Part shown: piece after piece, positions 1-8,482 of the stretch
How the letters are laid out: every line of letters starts with the position of its first letter
Numbering within the stretch: the first letter of the stretch is position 1
Notes under the pieces: generated by a model
Databases searched by the model: none
What the model was told of the DNA's origin: nothing
Seen by the model: the letters and a program-made list of their open reading frames with translations, nothing else
Origin: Urechidicola croceus
GTDB lineage: Bacteria; Bacteroidota; Bacteroidia; Flavobacteriales; Flavobacteriaceae
Assembly: GCF_001761325.1 (NCBI RefSeq)
Contig: NZ_CP017478.1
Coordinates: 316,001 to 380,000 of the forward strand
DNA length: 64,000 nt
Reading direction: 5' to 3'
Program-made: the position numbers and the translations under genes

Positions 1-35
1 ATTGGTCCGTTTAATAAGTCTAAAATCCCTGCCAT
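1..35 (-). CDS. Partial 5' end of a DUF937/YidB-like protein
   Basis: Only the first 11 codons are inside the window. Read on the minus strand from an ATG at 33-35 they give MAGILDLLNGP. This resembles the start of flavobacterial DUF937 (YidB-like) proteins, which often begin M(A/S)GILDLLN. The call rests on this short match alone. The gene would be divergent from the symporter that starts at 183. No clear promoter box was found for it. Confidence 0.35.
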   Translation of the reverse strand, partial: MAGILDLLNGP

Positions 36-182
36 TTTTAATTTTTTTAAGTTGTTCTTTATTTGTTTACATAATTAGGACACAATATACGAAATTATGT
101 CACTAAATTTTAATTTATGTAAATTGTAAATAAAATTAAATTTAACTTTAGTAACTTTCAAGTCAAATTTTAAATTAGAAAT

Positions 183-1511
183 ATGAAGAGACTACCACTA
201 CATTGGAAAATAATGATAGGAATGGTATTAGGGATTTTATTTGGACTGCTTATGACAAGGTTTTCTACTGGTACACAGTTTGTTACTGATTGGATAAAAC
301 CATTAGGAGATATTTTTGTAAAAATGTTAAAACTAATTGCTGTACCATTAATAGTTGCTTCTTTGATAAAGGGTATTTCAGATTTAAAAGATATTTCGAA
401 ATTTAAAGTAATGGGATTGCGAACAATAGGAATATATATAGTTACTACCATAATTGCAATTTCAATAGGATTGACTTTAGTGAATACATTTAAGCCAGGT
501 AATGGTATTTCACAAGAGACAGTTCAAAATTTAAAAGATAAGTATGCTTCAAATACAAGTATTCAAGAAAAAATGGAAGAAGCAACTAAGCAAAAAGAAA
601 GTAGTCCGTTACAATTTATTGTTGACATGGTTCCTGACAATGCAATTTCGGCAATGGGCGATAATAAATTAATGCTGCAAGTTATTTTCTTTACTATATT
701 ATTAGGAATTAGTTTATTATTAATTGATGAAAAAAATGCAAAACCATTAAAAGAGTTTTTTGATTCTCTTAATGATGTTGTGCTCAAAATGGTTGATTTA
801 ATAATGCTATTAGCACCATATGCTGTTTTTGCTTTATTAGCTACAGTTGTTGTTACAGCTGATGATCCTGATGTGCTGTTAGCCTTATTGAAATATGCTG
901 GAGTTGTAGTTTTCGGACTGTTTTTAATGGTTGTTTTCTACTCTACTTTAGTGGGAGTTTATACAAAAAAGTCGCCTATTTGGTTTTTAACACAAATAGC
1001 ACCAGCGCAATTGTTAGCATTTTCAACTAGTAGTAGTGCCGCAACACTTCCAGTAACAATGGAAAGAGTAGAAGAACATATAGGAGTAGATAAGGAAGTC
1101 TCAAGTTTTGTATTGCCAGTTGGGGCTACAATTAATATGGATGGAACAAGTTTATATCAAGCAGTTGCCTCAGTATTTATAATGCAAGTTTTATGGCCTG
1201 AAGGATTAACTTTTAGCAATCAATTAATCATTATATTAACAGCATTAATGGCATCAATTGGCTCGGCAGCTGTACCAGGAGCAGGAATGGTAATGTTGGT
1301 AATAGTATTAGATAGTATTGGTTTTCCTGCAGATTTATTACCAATAGGTTTGGCATTAATATTTGCTGTTGATAGACCTCTTGATATGTGTAGAACAATG
1401 ATTAATGTTACTGGTGATGCAACAGTGTCAATGGTTGTGGCTAAATCAGTTGGTAAACTTGGTAAACCTCACGTACAAGAATGGGATGATAATTATGAAA
1501 AAGTTAAGTAG
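183..1511 (+). CDS. Dicarboxylate/amino acid:cation symporter (DAACS, GltP/GltPh family)
   Basis: An inner-membrane secondary transporter of 442 residues, the usual family length. It is expected to import acidic amino acids or C4-dicarboxylates with Na+ or H+. Visible family signatures are the serine-rich hairpin motif STSSSAATLP (281-290), NMDGTS (318-323), SAAVPGAG (361-368) and DRPLDMCRTMINVTGDA (397-413). The Arg at about 404 in this last motif corresponds to the residue that binds the side-chain carboxylate in GltPh, which favours aspartate, glutamate or dicarboxylates as substrate. The ATG at 183 starts a hydrophobic first helix. Its 3' end overlaps the next gene by 17 bases, so the two are probably co-transcribed. 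Confidence 0.9.
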   Translation: MKRLPLHWKIMIGMVLGILFGLLMTRFSTGTQFVTDWIKPLGDIFVKMLKLIAVPLIVASLIKGISDLKDISKFKVMGLRTIGIYIVTTIIAISIGLTLVNTFKPGNGISQETVQNLKDKYASNTSIQEKMEEATKQKESSPLQFIVDMVPDNAISAMGDNKLMLQVIFFTILLGISLLLIDEKNAKPLKEFFDSLNDVVLKMVDLIMLLAPYAVFALLATVVVTADDPDVLLALLKYAGVVVFGLFLMVVFYSTLVGVYTKKSPIWFLTQIAPAQLLAFSTSSSAATLPVTMERVEEHIGVDKEVSSFVLPVGATINMDGTSLYQAVASVFIMQVLWPEGLTFSNQLIIILTALMASIGSAAVPGAGMVMLVIVLDSIGFPADLLPIGLALIFAVDRPLDMCRTMINVTGDATVSMVVAKSVGKLGKPHVQEWDDNYEKVK

Positions 1512-1953
1512 CATAGAATCGTTCAATATTATTGGAATTTCAGTAAGAACAATCAATAGTGGTGGTCAGGCCGGTATTGATATTAAGAAACTTTGGGATA
1601 AATGGTTTTCAGAAAATTGCAGTTCTAAAATTTCTAATAAAATGAATGATGATATAATTAATCTGTATACAGACTATGATTCTGATGAATATGGATATTA
1701 TACAACAATTGTAGGTAATAAAGTAACAGATTTAGAATCGATTCCTGAAGGTTTTGTCGGGAAGTATATTCCTGCAACTAATTATGAAAAATTTATTTCA
1801 AAAGGGAAACTCCCAGAGTGTGTTTTAAATACTTGGGAAACTATTTGGAAATCAAAAAATAATAGAATTTATATTGCAGATTTTGACGTTTACCGTTTAG
1901 AAGAGATGAATCCAGAAAATGCAATTGTAGAAACTTTCGTTTCAGTAATTTAA
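1495..1953 (+). CDS. GyrI-like / AraC effector-binding domain protein
   Basis: A stand-alone cytoplasmic protein of 152 residues with the look of the GyrI-like small-molecule-binding fold. It has an N-terminal strand (FNIIGISVRT), a central YTDYDSDEYGYYTTIVG segment typical of these domains, an IPATNYEKF strand and a C-terminal IYIADFDVY strand followed by acidic residues. No DNA-binding domain is attached. I chose the ATG at 1495, inside the symporter gene, because the reading frame upstream belongs to the symporter's coding sequence; the overlap is 17 bases. Such proteins bind amphipathic ligands or act as enzymes on them; the ligand here is unknown. Confidence 0.7.
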   Translation: MKKLSSIESFNIIGISVRTINSGGQAGIDIKKLWDKWFSENCSSKISNKMNDDIINLYTDYDSDEYGYYTTIVGNKVTDLESIPEGFVGKYIPATNYEKFISKGKLPECVLNTWETIWKSKNNRIYIADFDVYRLEEMNPENAIVETFVSVI

Positions 1954-1967
1954 TAAAAATATATAAA

Positions 1968-2999
1968 ATGAATATTTGTTTTTTAATGTATCCTTGGGAG
2001 CAAATTGACCCTGAAAATGATACAAGTTTAACCTTAATTCACGAATGTGTAAAAAGAGGTCACGGAGTTGCGCTTTGTTCACCTGCAAACTTAACAATAC
2101 AAAATAGTGTAACGAATGCTTTTTGTAATGTTATTGGAAGAATGGATAAAGTCCCTTCTTCAATGAAATCTTTTTATAATAAAGCAAAATTAAGAGAAGA
2201 AATGTTGCCTTTAGCAGGTTTTGATGTGTTATTTTTTAGAGCCAACCCTCCATTAGACCCCTTGATGCTGAATTTTTTAGATTCAGTTAAAGATGATGTT
2301 TTTATAATGAATTCTTTACAAGGAATGCGAGAAGCTAATAATAAATTATATACTGCTGCATTTGGAGATTCACACAGTAATATTATTCCACCTACACATG
2401 TATCTAAAAACAAAAAATATTTAATTCGTCAAATTAAAGAATCAAAATCTGATAAAATGATTTTAAAACCATTGAATGGGTTTGGTGGTTCAGGTGTTAT
2501 TTTGATTGAAAAATCGGCAATGTCAAATGTCAATTCATTGTTAGATTTTTATATAACAAGTTCCGATGGAACTTCGAATTATGTTATTCTTCAAGAATAT
2601 ATCGAAGGTGCTGATCAAGGAGATATAAGAATCTTGATTTTAAATGGAGAACCTATTGGAGCTATGAAAAGAGTACCAGGAAGTGATGATCATCGCTCAA
2701 ATGTTTCTGCTGGCGGAACAGTACAAAGGCATACCTTGACAAAAGAAGAAAAAGCATTGTGTAAGCAAATCGGCCCAAAATTAGTCAATGACGGATTGTT
2801 TTTTGTTGGGATTGATGTGATTGGTGGTAAATTAGTTGAGGTTAATGTAATGAGTCCGGGAGGGATTACTTATATCAACAAAGTATATAAAACTAAAATT
2901 CAAGCAAAGGTTATTGATTTTGTTGAAAGTCAGGTTTTAGATAAGTTAGAAGCGTTTGATCGAAGATCAAGATTACGTAAAGCTGTTGAAGATGCTTAA
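1968..2999 (+). CDS. gshB: Glutathione-synthetase-type ATP-grasp ligase (GshB-like)
   Basis: A 343-residue cytoplasmic ATP-dependent ligase. GshB joins gamma-glutamylcysteine to glycine. Similarity to prokaryotic GshB runs along the whole length: the N-terminal MYPWEQIDPENDTSLTLI segment, the nucleotide-binding ILKPLNGFGGSGV loop, DIRILILNGEPIGAMKRVP, the SAGGT loop, and the Mg-binding VGIDVIGGKLVEVNVMSP segment near the C-terminus. The reading ends in ATGCTTAA, so its stop overlaps the start of the sulfurtransferase by 8 bases. No gshA is seen in the window, and the organism also carries bshB1 (bacillithiol). The true acceptor may therefore not be glycine. The fold is certain; the product is not. 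Confidence 0.82.
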   Translation: MNICFLMYPWEQIDPENDTSLTLIHECVKRGHGVALCSPANLTIQNSVTNAFCNVIGRMDKVPSSMKSFYNKAKLREEMLPLAGFDVLFFRANPPLDPLMLNFLDSVKDDVFIMNSLQGMREANNKLYTAAFGDSHSNIIPPTHVSKNKKYLIRQIKESKSDKMILKPLNGFGGSGVILIEKSAMSNVNSLLDFYITSSDGTSNYVILQEYIEGADQGDIRILILNGEPIGAMKRVPGSDDHRSNVSAGGTVQRHTLTKEEKALCKQIGPKLVNDGLFFVGIDVIGGKLVEVNVMSPGGITYINKVYKTKIQAKVIDFVESQVLDKLEAFDRRSRLRKAVEDA

Positions 3000-3831
3000 T
3001 ATTTCAGAACCTTTAGTTTCTGTAAATTGGTTAAATGAGCATATCAATAAGCCAAACCTAATAGTTATTGATGCAACGATGAAAAAGATAACTTGGGAGA
3101 AAAATGAATATGAAAATCAAGATATTCAGATTAAAAATGCTCGATTTTTAGATATAAAAAATGTGTTTTCTGATACTACAGCATCATTTCCAAATACAAT
3201 GTTGTCAGCTCAAGAATTTCAGGAACAAGCAAGGTTATTAGGCATTAATAAAGATTCTACTATAATTGTTTATGATGATATTGGAATATACACAAGCCCA
3301 AGAGTTTGGTGGATGTTTAAGTCTATGGGGCATGATAATATAGCAGTATTGGATGGAGGGCTTCCTATATGGGTAAAAGCAGGTTATACTACAGAAAAGC
3401 CTAAAAAATTTATTGGTAAGAAAGGAAATTTCATAGCAAATTTTAATCAAAATTTCTTCAAAAACTATACAAATGTTTTACAAGCGATTAATATAGGTAC
3501 TGAAATTTTAGATGCTAGATCTATAGATAGATTTGACGGTTCAAAACCAGAACCTAGAGAAGGATTAAGAAGCGGTCATATCCCAACTTCAAAAAATATT
3601 CATTATAACGATTTGTTAAATGGTACTTTATTAAAACCAGTTGACGATTTAAAAAAAATATTTGCTTCTAAATTAAAAAAAGAAGATGACATTATTTTTT
3701 CTTGTGGTTCCGGAATAACAGCCTGTATTTTGGCTTTAGGTGCAACAGTTTCAGGTTATAAAAAACTATCAGTTTATGATGGTTCTTGGACAGAATGGGG
3801 AAGTTTATCAGAGTTACCAATTGAAAAATAG
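2992..3831 (+). CDS. Sulfurtransferase with two rhodanese domains (thiosulfate/3-mercaptopyruvate type)
   Basis: A 279-residue protein that moves sulfane sulfur from a donor such as thiosulfate or 3-mercaptopyruvate to a thiol acceptor. It has an inactive N-terminal rhodanese domain (VSVNWLNEHI ... IVYDDIGIYTSPRVWWMFKSMG) and an active C-terminal one with the loop CGSGITAC. The nucleophile is Cys of about residue 238. CGSG(V/I)T loops are typical of the mercaptopyruvate type. I start it at the ATG at 2992, which overlaps the ligase stop (ATGCTTAA); this is translational coupling. A further upstream start at 2956 would lie entirely within the ligase gene. The next gene begins 5 bases after its stop. 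Confidence 0.85.
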   Translation: MLNISEPLVSVNWLNEHINKPNLIVIDATMKKITWEKNEYENQDIQIKNARFLDIKNVFSDTTASFPNTMLSAQEFQEQARLLGINKDSTIIVYDDIGIYTSPRVWWMFKSMGHDNIAVLDGGLPIWVKAGYTTEKPKKFIGKKGNFIANFNQNFFKNYTNVLQAINIGTEILDARSIDRFDGSKPEPREGLRSGHIPTSKNIHYNDLLNGTLLKPVDDLKKIFASKLKKEDDIIFSCGSGITACILALGATVSGYKKLSVYDGSWTEWGSLSELPIEK

Positions 3832-3836
3832 ATTTT

Positions 3837-4673
3837 ATGTTACGACTTTCTATTGATGAAATAATTGAAAAAATACAATTAGAAGAAATATTTGAGGCTG
3901 TTTCAGACGATTATTCTTTTACACTTAAGATTGATAAGTATGTACACTTTATTTGTGGAGCAGTACATGATGGACATCAATTTAGAAAATCACTTTGGAA
4001 TAACTGTTTGCACTCAGAATATGATCGCTGGTTTGAAGAAGACCCAGCAACTAAAGAAATGGTACAATCATTTCCAATAGTAATTGCTGGTTGTGATTCT
4101 CGTTTTGAATACGATTTAAACCGTGCTCCCGAAACTGCTATTTATACTGATGCTTGGGGAAAACAATTGTGGAAAAACCCGCTTCCTGATTCAGAAAGAA
4201 AATATAGTTTAGAAAAACACACAAATTTTTATAGAGTAGTTGATGCATTAGTTCGAAAAATTGAAGAAATATTTACTGTTGCTGTAGTTTACGACATGCA
4301 TTCATATAATTGGAAACGTTGGAATAGGGAAGTACCAACATTTAATTTGGGAACTGGAAATATTGATAATAACCGCTTTGGTGATGATGCAGAATCTTGG
4401 CGAAAATCATTATCAGAAATTAAATTACCACACAATATTAAAAGTACTTCATTAATCAATGATACCTTTCAAGGAAATGGATATTTCTTAAAATTTATTA
4501 CGTCAAAATTCAAAAATACATTAGTTTTGGCAACTGAAGTTAAGAAAGTTTATTGCGATGAATACATGCAAATTATGTATCCAGAAGTTGTACGTTCAAT
4601 AGAAGAACAATTAAAGGTTTTATTGCTTTTACATGCAACAAAATTTTATAGTAAACACAGAAAAGATTTATGA
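3837..4673 (+). CDS. N-formylglutamate amidohydrolase-like protein
   Basis: A 278-residue hydrolase of the N-formylglutamate amidohydrolase superfamily, which cleaves an N-acyl group from glutamate-like substrates with a metal ion. Likely metal and catalytic segments are VHDGHQFR (near 40), VYDMHSYNWKRW (near 155) and EVKKVYCDEY near the C-terminus. The first motif departs from the usual PHSG, so the substrate may differ from N-formylglutamate. It sits in a four-gene run with an ATP-grasp ligase, a sulfurtransferase and a QEGLA peptidase, and its stop overlaps the start of the latter (ATGA). A role in trimming or activating a small peptide is inference. Confidence 0.75.
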   Translation: MLRLSIDEIIEKIQLEEIFEAVSDDYSFTLKIDKYVHFICGAVHDGHQFRKSLWNNCLHSEYDRWFEEDPATKEMVQSFPIVIAGCDSRFEYDLNRAPETAIYTDAWGKQLWKNPLPDSERKYSLEKHTNFYRVVDALVRKIEEIFTVAVVYDMHSYNWKRWNREVPTFNLGTGNIDNNRFGDDAESWRKSLSEIKLPHNIKSTSLINDTFQGNGYFLKFITSKFKNTLVLATEVKKVYCDEYMQIMYPEVVRSIEEQLKVLLLLHATKFYSKHRKDL

Positions 4674-5815
4674 AGTTGACACAAGATAAAGCATTAATTG
4701 ATATAGATAATAAAATAGATTTTTTAGTAAAAAAAATTGAACTTTTAAACTACATCAACCCTACAAATATCCAAGAGCAAAAAGCACTATTTTTTGCCTC
4801 AAAATTTACAGTTGAACCAAAATTTGAATATCCACAAGTTGATTTTAACTCCTATGAACTGCAAAGAGCACTTTTTTCAGTTAAAATTGAAGAAATTGAT
4901 GATAAAGTACTTCGCAATTTATATGAGGACATTATTTATGAATACTCAGGTCTAATAGAATGTATTGATACGATTGGAAAAGGTAAAAAATTCTATTATA
5001 ATAGTCTACGATGTTTTGGTTCTCCAAAAGAAGTAGATGTTGAGAATGCTAAATTTATACTCCATTTTGAAAACGAAAATGTTTCATTAAAGTCCAAACA
5101 TCGTTTTAATGTCGATGAAACTGAAGAGCAATTTAGAGCATATTCTAAACGTTATGAATTTTCTTATTCTATAAAGCATTCAGATAAATTAACTGCTATT
5201 GCCATGGTTTTGAATAATGAACAATCTTTGATTTTAAATTCAAACTACACTTTTTCTCAGGCAGATATTGATATATTAACCAATCATGAGATTGGAGTCC
5301 ATATGGTTACTACTATGAACGCTTTACGTAACCCCTTGAAGATTTTTTCTCATGGATTCCCAAATAATACCGAAACACAAGAAGGCTTGGCAGTCTTTTC
5401 AGAATTTATGTCTGATAGTTTAAATATGAGTCGTCTAAAACGAATAGCATATCGTGTTTTGGCTGTTGATTCTTTAGCAAAAGGGTATACTTTCTCTAAG
5501 ACATTTAGAATGTTGTGCAACTATGGAATGTCAGAAGAAGGTGCATATACCGTATCAGTTCGTGTACATCGAGGTGGTGGATTTACCAAGGATTATTTAT
5601 ATTTAACAGGGCTTAGGAATATATATGACTTTTACAGCAAAGGTTTTGATTTAAAACCATTATTGACAGGAAAGGTTTCACTTGAATATATTGATTCAAT
5701 AGAATATTTAATTGATAACGGCTTTGCAGTTCCTTCAAAGCATATTACAGATTCTTATCAAAAGAACAGTAATACCAATAAAAATATAGCGTTTATCTTA
5801 GAAAATTTAAAATAA
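4670..5815 (+). CDS. QEGLA-motif metallopeptidase-like protein (DUF1704/tyrosine carboxypeptidase family)
   Basis: A 381-residue protein of the DUF1704 family, annotated in bacteria as flavohemoglobin-expression-modulating QEGLA protein. Its eukaryotic relatives (MATCAP/KIAA0895) are tubulin tyrosine carboxypeptidases with a HExxxH zinc motif. Here HEIGVH lies at residues 206-211 and QEGLA at 237-241, whose Glu238 is a plausible third ligand. The N-terminal 130 residues are helical and acidic. It overlaps the preceding gene by 4 bases and ends the run. Zinc peptidase activity on a short acidic peptide or C-terminal amino acid is inference from family and context. Bacterial substrates are not known to me. 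Confidence 0.78.
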   Translation: MKLTQDKALIDIDNKIDFLVKKIELLNYINPTNIQEQKALFFASKFTVEPKFEYPQVDFNSYELQRALFSVKIEEIDDKVLRNLYEDIIYEYSGLIECIDTIGKGKKFYYNSLRCFGSPKEVDVENAKFILHFENENVSLKSKHRFNVDETEEQFRAYSKRYEFSYSIKHSDKLTAIAMVLNNEQSLILNSNYTFSQADIDILTNHEIGVHMVTTMNALRNPLKIFSHGFPNNTETQEGLAVFSEFMSDSLNMSRLKRIAYRVLAVDSLAKGYTFSKTFRMLCNYGMSEEGAYTVSVRVHRGGGFTKDYLYLTGLRNIYDFYSKGFDLKPLLTGKVSLEYIDSIEYLIDNGFAVPSKHITDSYQKNSNTNKNIAFILENLK

Positions 5816-5836
5816 TATAGTTTGAATTAAATTTCA

Positions 5837-5844
5837 TAACTTTG
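5837..5844 (+). promoter_or_regulatory. Candidate -7 box (TAACTTTG) before the sugar dehydrogenase
   Basis: A perfect match to the Bacteroidota -7 consensus TAnnTTTG, 20 bases before the ATG. There is no well-spaced -33 TTG, so this is a half-site only. Confidence 0.35.
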
Positions 5845-5864
5845 AGATATAAAATCTTAACGTT

Positions 5865-7268
5865 ATGAAAAACAATTACTTAATTTTATTATTCTGTATT
5901 TTTTTGTTAAACGCAAATGCACAAGAAGTTTCAGTAGAAAGTATTGCTACGGGCCTTACAAATCCTGTAGATATTCAAAATGCTGGAGATTCACGATTGT
6001 TTATTGTAGAAAAGTCGGGTATAATAAAAATTCTAAATGATGATTATAGTATAAACCCAATAAACTTTTTAAACATTGAACCATTAGTTTTTTCTATTGG
6101 TGGAGAACAAGGATTATTAGGTTTAGCATTTCATCCAAACTATTCTTCAAATGGCTACTTTTTTGTAAATTATATAGATCTAAATGGAAATACAGTGATT
6201 TCTAGATTTTCAGTGTCTTCTGATCCAAATATTGGTGATGAATCTACAGAAGAAGTCATCTTAAGAGTTGAACAACCTTATTCGAATCATAATGGAGGTC
6301 ATATTGAATTTGGATTGGATGGGTATTTATATATTGGCCTTGGTGATGGCGGTGATGGCGGTGATCCACAAGACAGAGCACAAAACGGAAATACGTTTTT
6401 AGGCAAAATGCTAAGAATAGATGTTGATAATGGTTTACCTTATTCTATTCCTTCTGACAATCCATTTATTGGTAATAGTGAAGTTTTAGATGAAATATGG
6501 GCATTAGGATTAAGAAATCCTTGGAAATTTTCATTTGAGCGACTAACTGGGCATTTAAGAATTGCTGATGTTGGACAAGGACAAAACGAAGAGGTAAATT
6601 TTGTGTTAAATGGAGTTGGTGGTCAAAACTATGGGTGGAGATGTTACGAAGGTAACTCAGAATTTAACACAACAGGTTTAAACTGTTCCGAAGGTGATTT
6701 TACATATCCAATAGCAGAATATAGCCATACGGCAGGTAGATGCTCTATAACTGGTGGATTTAGTTACTACAATACCGAATTTCCTGCTTTGTATGGATTG
6801 TACTTTTTTGCAGATTTTTGCACCAATGAAATAGGATCCATTGATGACTCTAATGAATTAAATTTTAGCGGTCCTTTTTTTAGTGGTGGGATTTCCACCT
6901 TTGGTTTAAATGTAGATGGCGATATTTTTGTTGCAACCTTAAATGATGGTAGTTCTAGGAGAAATACAGCTTCCATATATAAGATTATAGATGCGGCTTT
7001 AGGTGTAGATCAATACAATCTCAATTCTTCCATAGCAATTTTTCCAAATCCTGTAAATGATCTACTACATTTTAATATTTCTAATACTGATGTTCAAATT
7101 TCAGAGGTTAGAATTTATGATACTATTGGAAAAAATATACTAAATAAAACTGTTGTTGGTGAAGAAGAAAATTACCTAGATGTTTCATCAATTTCAGAAG
7201 GAATATATCAAATGAAAATATACTTAACTAATGGAAATATAGGAAATAAAAAAATAGTGGTTCGTTAA
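5865..7268 (+). CDS. Secreted PQQ-dependent sugar dehydrogenase-like protein with type IX secretion tail
   Basis: A 467-residue protein with a signal peptide (MKNNYLILLFCIFLLNANA, cut before QE). It carries a six-bladed glucose/sorbosone dehydrogenase propeller: GLTNPVDIQ, GEQGLLGLAFHP, NHNGGHIEFGLDGYLYIGLGDGG, GLRNPWKFSFE and a C-rich DVGQGQNEEVNF...NYGWRCYEG stretch. The family oxidises aldoses with PQQ. About the last 75 residues (IAIFPNPVNDLLHFNI ... GNKKIVVR) form a type A T9SS C-terminal domain, so the enzyme is expected to be exported through the outer membrane. It overlaps the convergent next gene by 4 bases with no terminator between them. Confidence 0.85.
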   Translation: MKNNYLILLFCIFLLNANAQEVSVESIATGLTNPVDIQNAGDSRLFIVEKSGIIKILNDDYSINPINFLNIEPLVFSIGGEQGLLGLAFHPNYSSNGYFFVNYIDLNGNTVISRFSVSSDPNIGDESTEEVILRVEQPYSNHNGGHIEFGLDGYLYIGLGDGGDGGDPQDRAQNGNTFLGKMLRIDVDNGLPYSIPSDNPFIGNSEVLDEIWALGLRNPWKFSFERLTGHLRIADVGQGQNEEVNFVLNGVGGQNYGWRCYEGNSEFNTTGLNCSEGDFTYPIAEYSHTAGRCSITGGFSYYNTEFPALYGLYFFADFCTNEIGSIDDSNELNFSGPFFSGGISTFGLNVDGDIFVATLNDGSSRRNTASIYKIIDAALGVDQYNLNSSIAIFPNPVNDLLHFNISNTDVQISEVRIYDTIGKNILNKTVVGEEENYLDVSSISEGIYQMKIYLTNGNIGNKKIVVR

Positions 7269-7675
7269 GATAGAAATCTATTTTTTAATTGAGATGATGG
7301 TACCATACAACTCTCTCTTTGTCCAAACCATTTGTATCGATTTTTAGCAATAAAATCATACATCCAGTTTCTAAGAGGTTTTGGAATAACTATAAAAAAA
7401 TATGCCATTTTATGAAAACCTCCTAATATTTTCGCAACCCTTAATATTGCTGATGATTTTGAGTAAATTTTATCATTATGAATTAATAAAATTGAATCTA
7501 ATTTAGAATTTGTCTCCTCAAATTGTAACAAAATATTTTTTACAGCGTCTGATTGTAAAGAAGCGAATGTAAACTGATTATTTTTATCATGCTTTATAAT
7601 GTATTGAACAGATGAATTGCAAAGATTGCAAACACCATCAAAAAATAGCAGCGGCTGTTGAGGAATGTTTTTCAC
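7265..7675 (-). CDS. DCC-family thiol-disulfide oxidoreductase (DUF393)
   Basis: A 136-residue protein of the DCC family, named for the motif here read as DGVCNLCN (about residues 14-21). This holds a CxxC pair close to the N-terminus as in a thioredoxin-like active site. The rest matches the family: a FASLQSDA segment, a SILLIHNDKIYSKSSAILRV stretch, and a basic amphipathic C-terminus (RNRYKWFGQRESCMVP). Its partner is unknown. It stands alone on the minus strand, divergent from the ABC exporter operon. Confidence 0.85.
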   Translation of the reverse strand: MKNIPQQPLLFFDGVCNLCNSSVQYIIKHDKNNQFTFASLQSDAVKNILLQFEETNSKLDSILLIHNDKIYSKSSAILRVAKILGGFHKMAYFFIVIPKPLRNWMYDFIAKNRYKWFGQRESCMVPSSQLKNRFLS

Positions 7676-7774
7676 ATTACAAAGTTACGAATTCAGTTTT
7701 GATTCGTCTTTTAACAAAATCTTAATAATAGTTTGACCGCTTATTATTAAATTCGTTTAAAATTAACAAACCAA

Positions 7775-8482
7775 ATGATAGAGTTAAAAAATCTTCACAA
7801 ATCTTATCCTATAGGAAAGAAAGATTATTTGCATGTACTTAAAGGAATTAATTTAAAAATAAATGAGGGTGAGTTTGTATCCATAATGGGATCTTCTGGT
7901 TCAGGTAAATCAACATTAATGAATATTGTTGGTTTATTAGATATACACGATGAAGGTGAGTATTTTTTAAATAATCAAAAAATTGAAAAGTTAGATGAAA
8001 AAAAAGCAGCCGTTTTAAGAAATAAGTTTCTTGGTTTTGTATTTCAATCTTTTAACTTAATTGGATATAAAACAGCGCTAGAAAATGTTGCACTTCCATT
8101 ATATTACAAAGGAATCCCTAGAAAAGAACGTCAAAAAATAGCTTTAGAATATTTAGATAAAGTTGGTCTAAAAGAATGGGCAACTCATTTGCCCAATGAA
8201 TTATCAGGAGGACAAAAACAACGTGTTGCAATTGCAAGAGCATTGGCAACCAACCCAAAAGTTGTTTTGGCGGATGAACCTACAGGAGCATTAGATTCTA
8301 CAACTACTGATTCTGTTATGGATTTATTAAAAGATATTAATGACAGTGGAATGACTGTATTTGTAATTACCCATGAAGAAGAAGTAGCTGAACAAACAGA
8401 TAGAGTTGTAAGATTGAAAGATGGTAAAATCATCAGTGATGAACTAACCGAAAAAGGTAAAAAAAGATTGAATTATGTTTGA
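7775..8482 (+). CDS. ABC transporter ATP-binding protein (MacB/LolD type)
   Basis: A 235-residue ATPase that energises the two FtsX-type permeases that follow. It shows Walker A GSSGSGKS (about 38-45), a Q-loop (FVFQSFNL), the signature [15 protein letters not shown], Walker [14 protein letters not shown] and a switch His in FVITHEEE. These are the hallmarks of the MacB/LolD/FtsE branch. Its stop overlaps the start of the first permease by 8 bases. The group ATPase - permease - permease - periplasmic adaptor is a MacAB-like tripartite exporter; no TolC-like outer-membrane gene lies beside it. Confidence 0.92.
   Translation: MIELKNLHKSYPIGKKDYLHVLKGINLKINEGEFVSIMGSSGSGKSTLMNIVGLLDIHDEGEYFLNNQKIEKLDEKKAAVLRNKFLGFVFQSFNLIGYKTALENVALPLYYKGIPRKERQKIALEYLDKVGLKEWATHLPNELSGGQKQRVAIARALATNPKVVLADEPTGALDSTTTDSVMDLLKDINDSGMTVFVITHEEEVAEQTDRVVRLKDGKIISDELTEKGKKRLNYV

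Noticed and set aside
170-451. Minus-strand frame opposite the start of the symporter
   Set aside because: Shadow of the strongly supported plus-strand gene.
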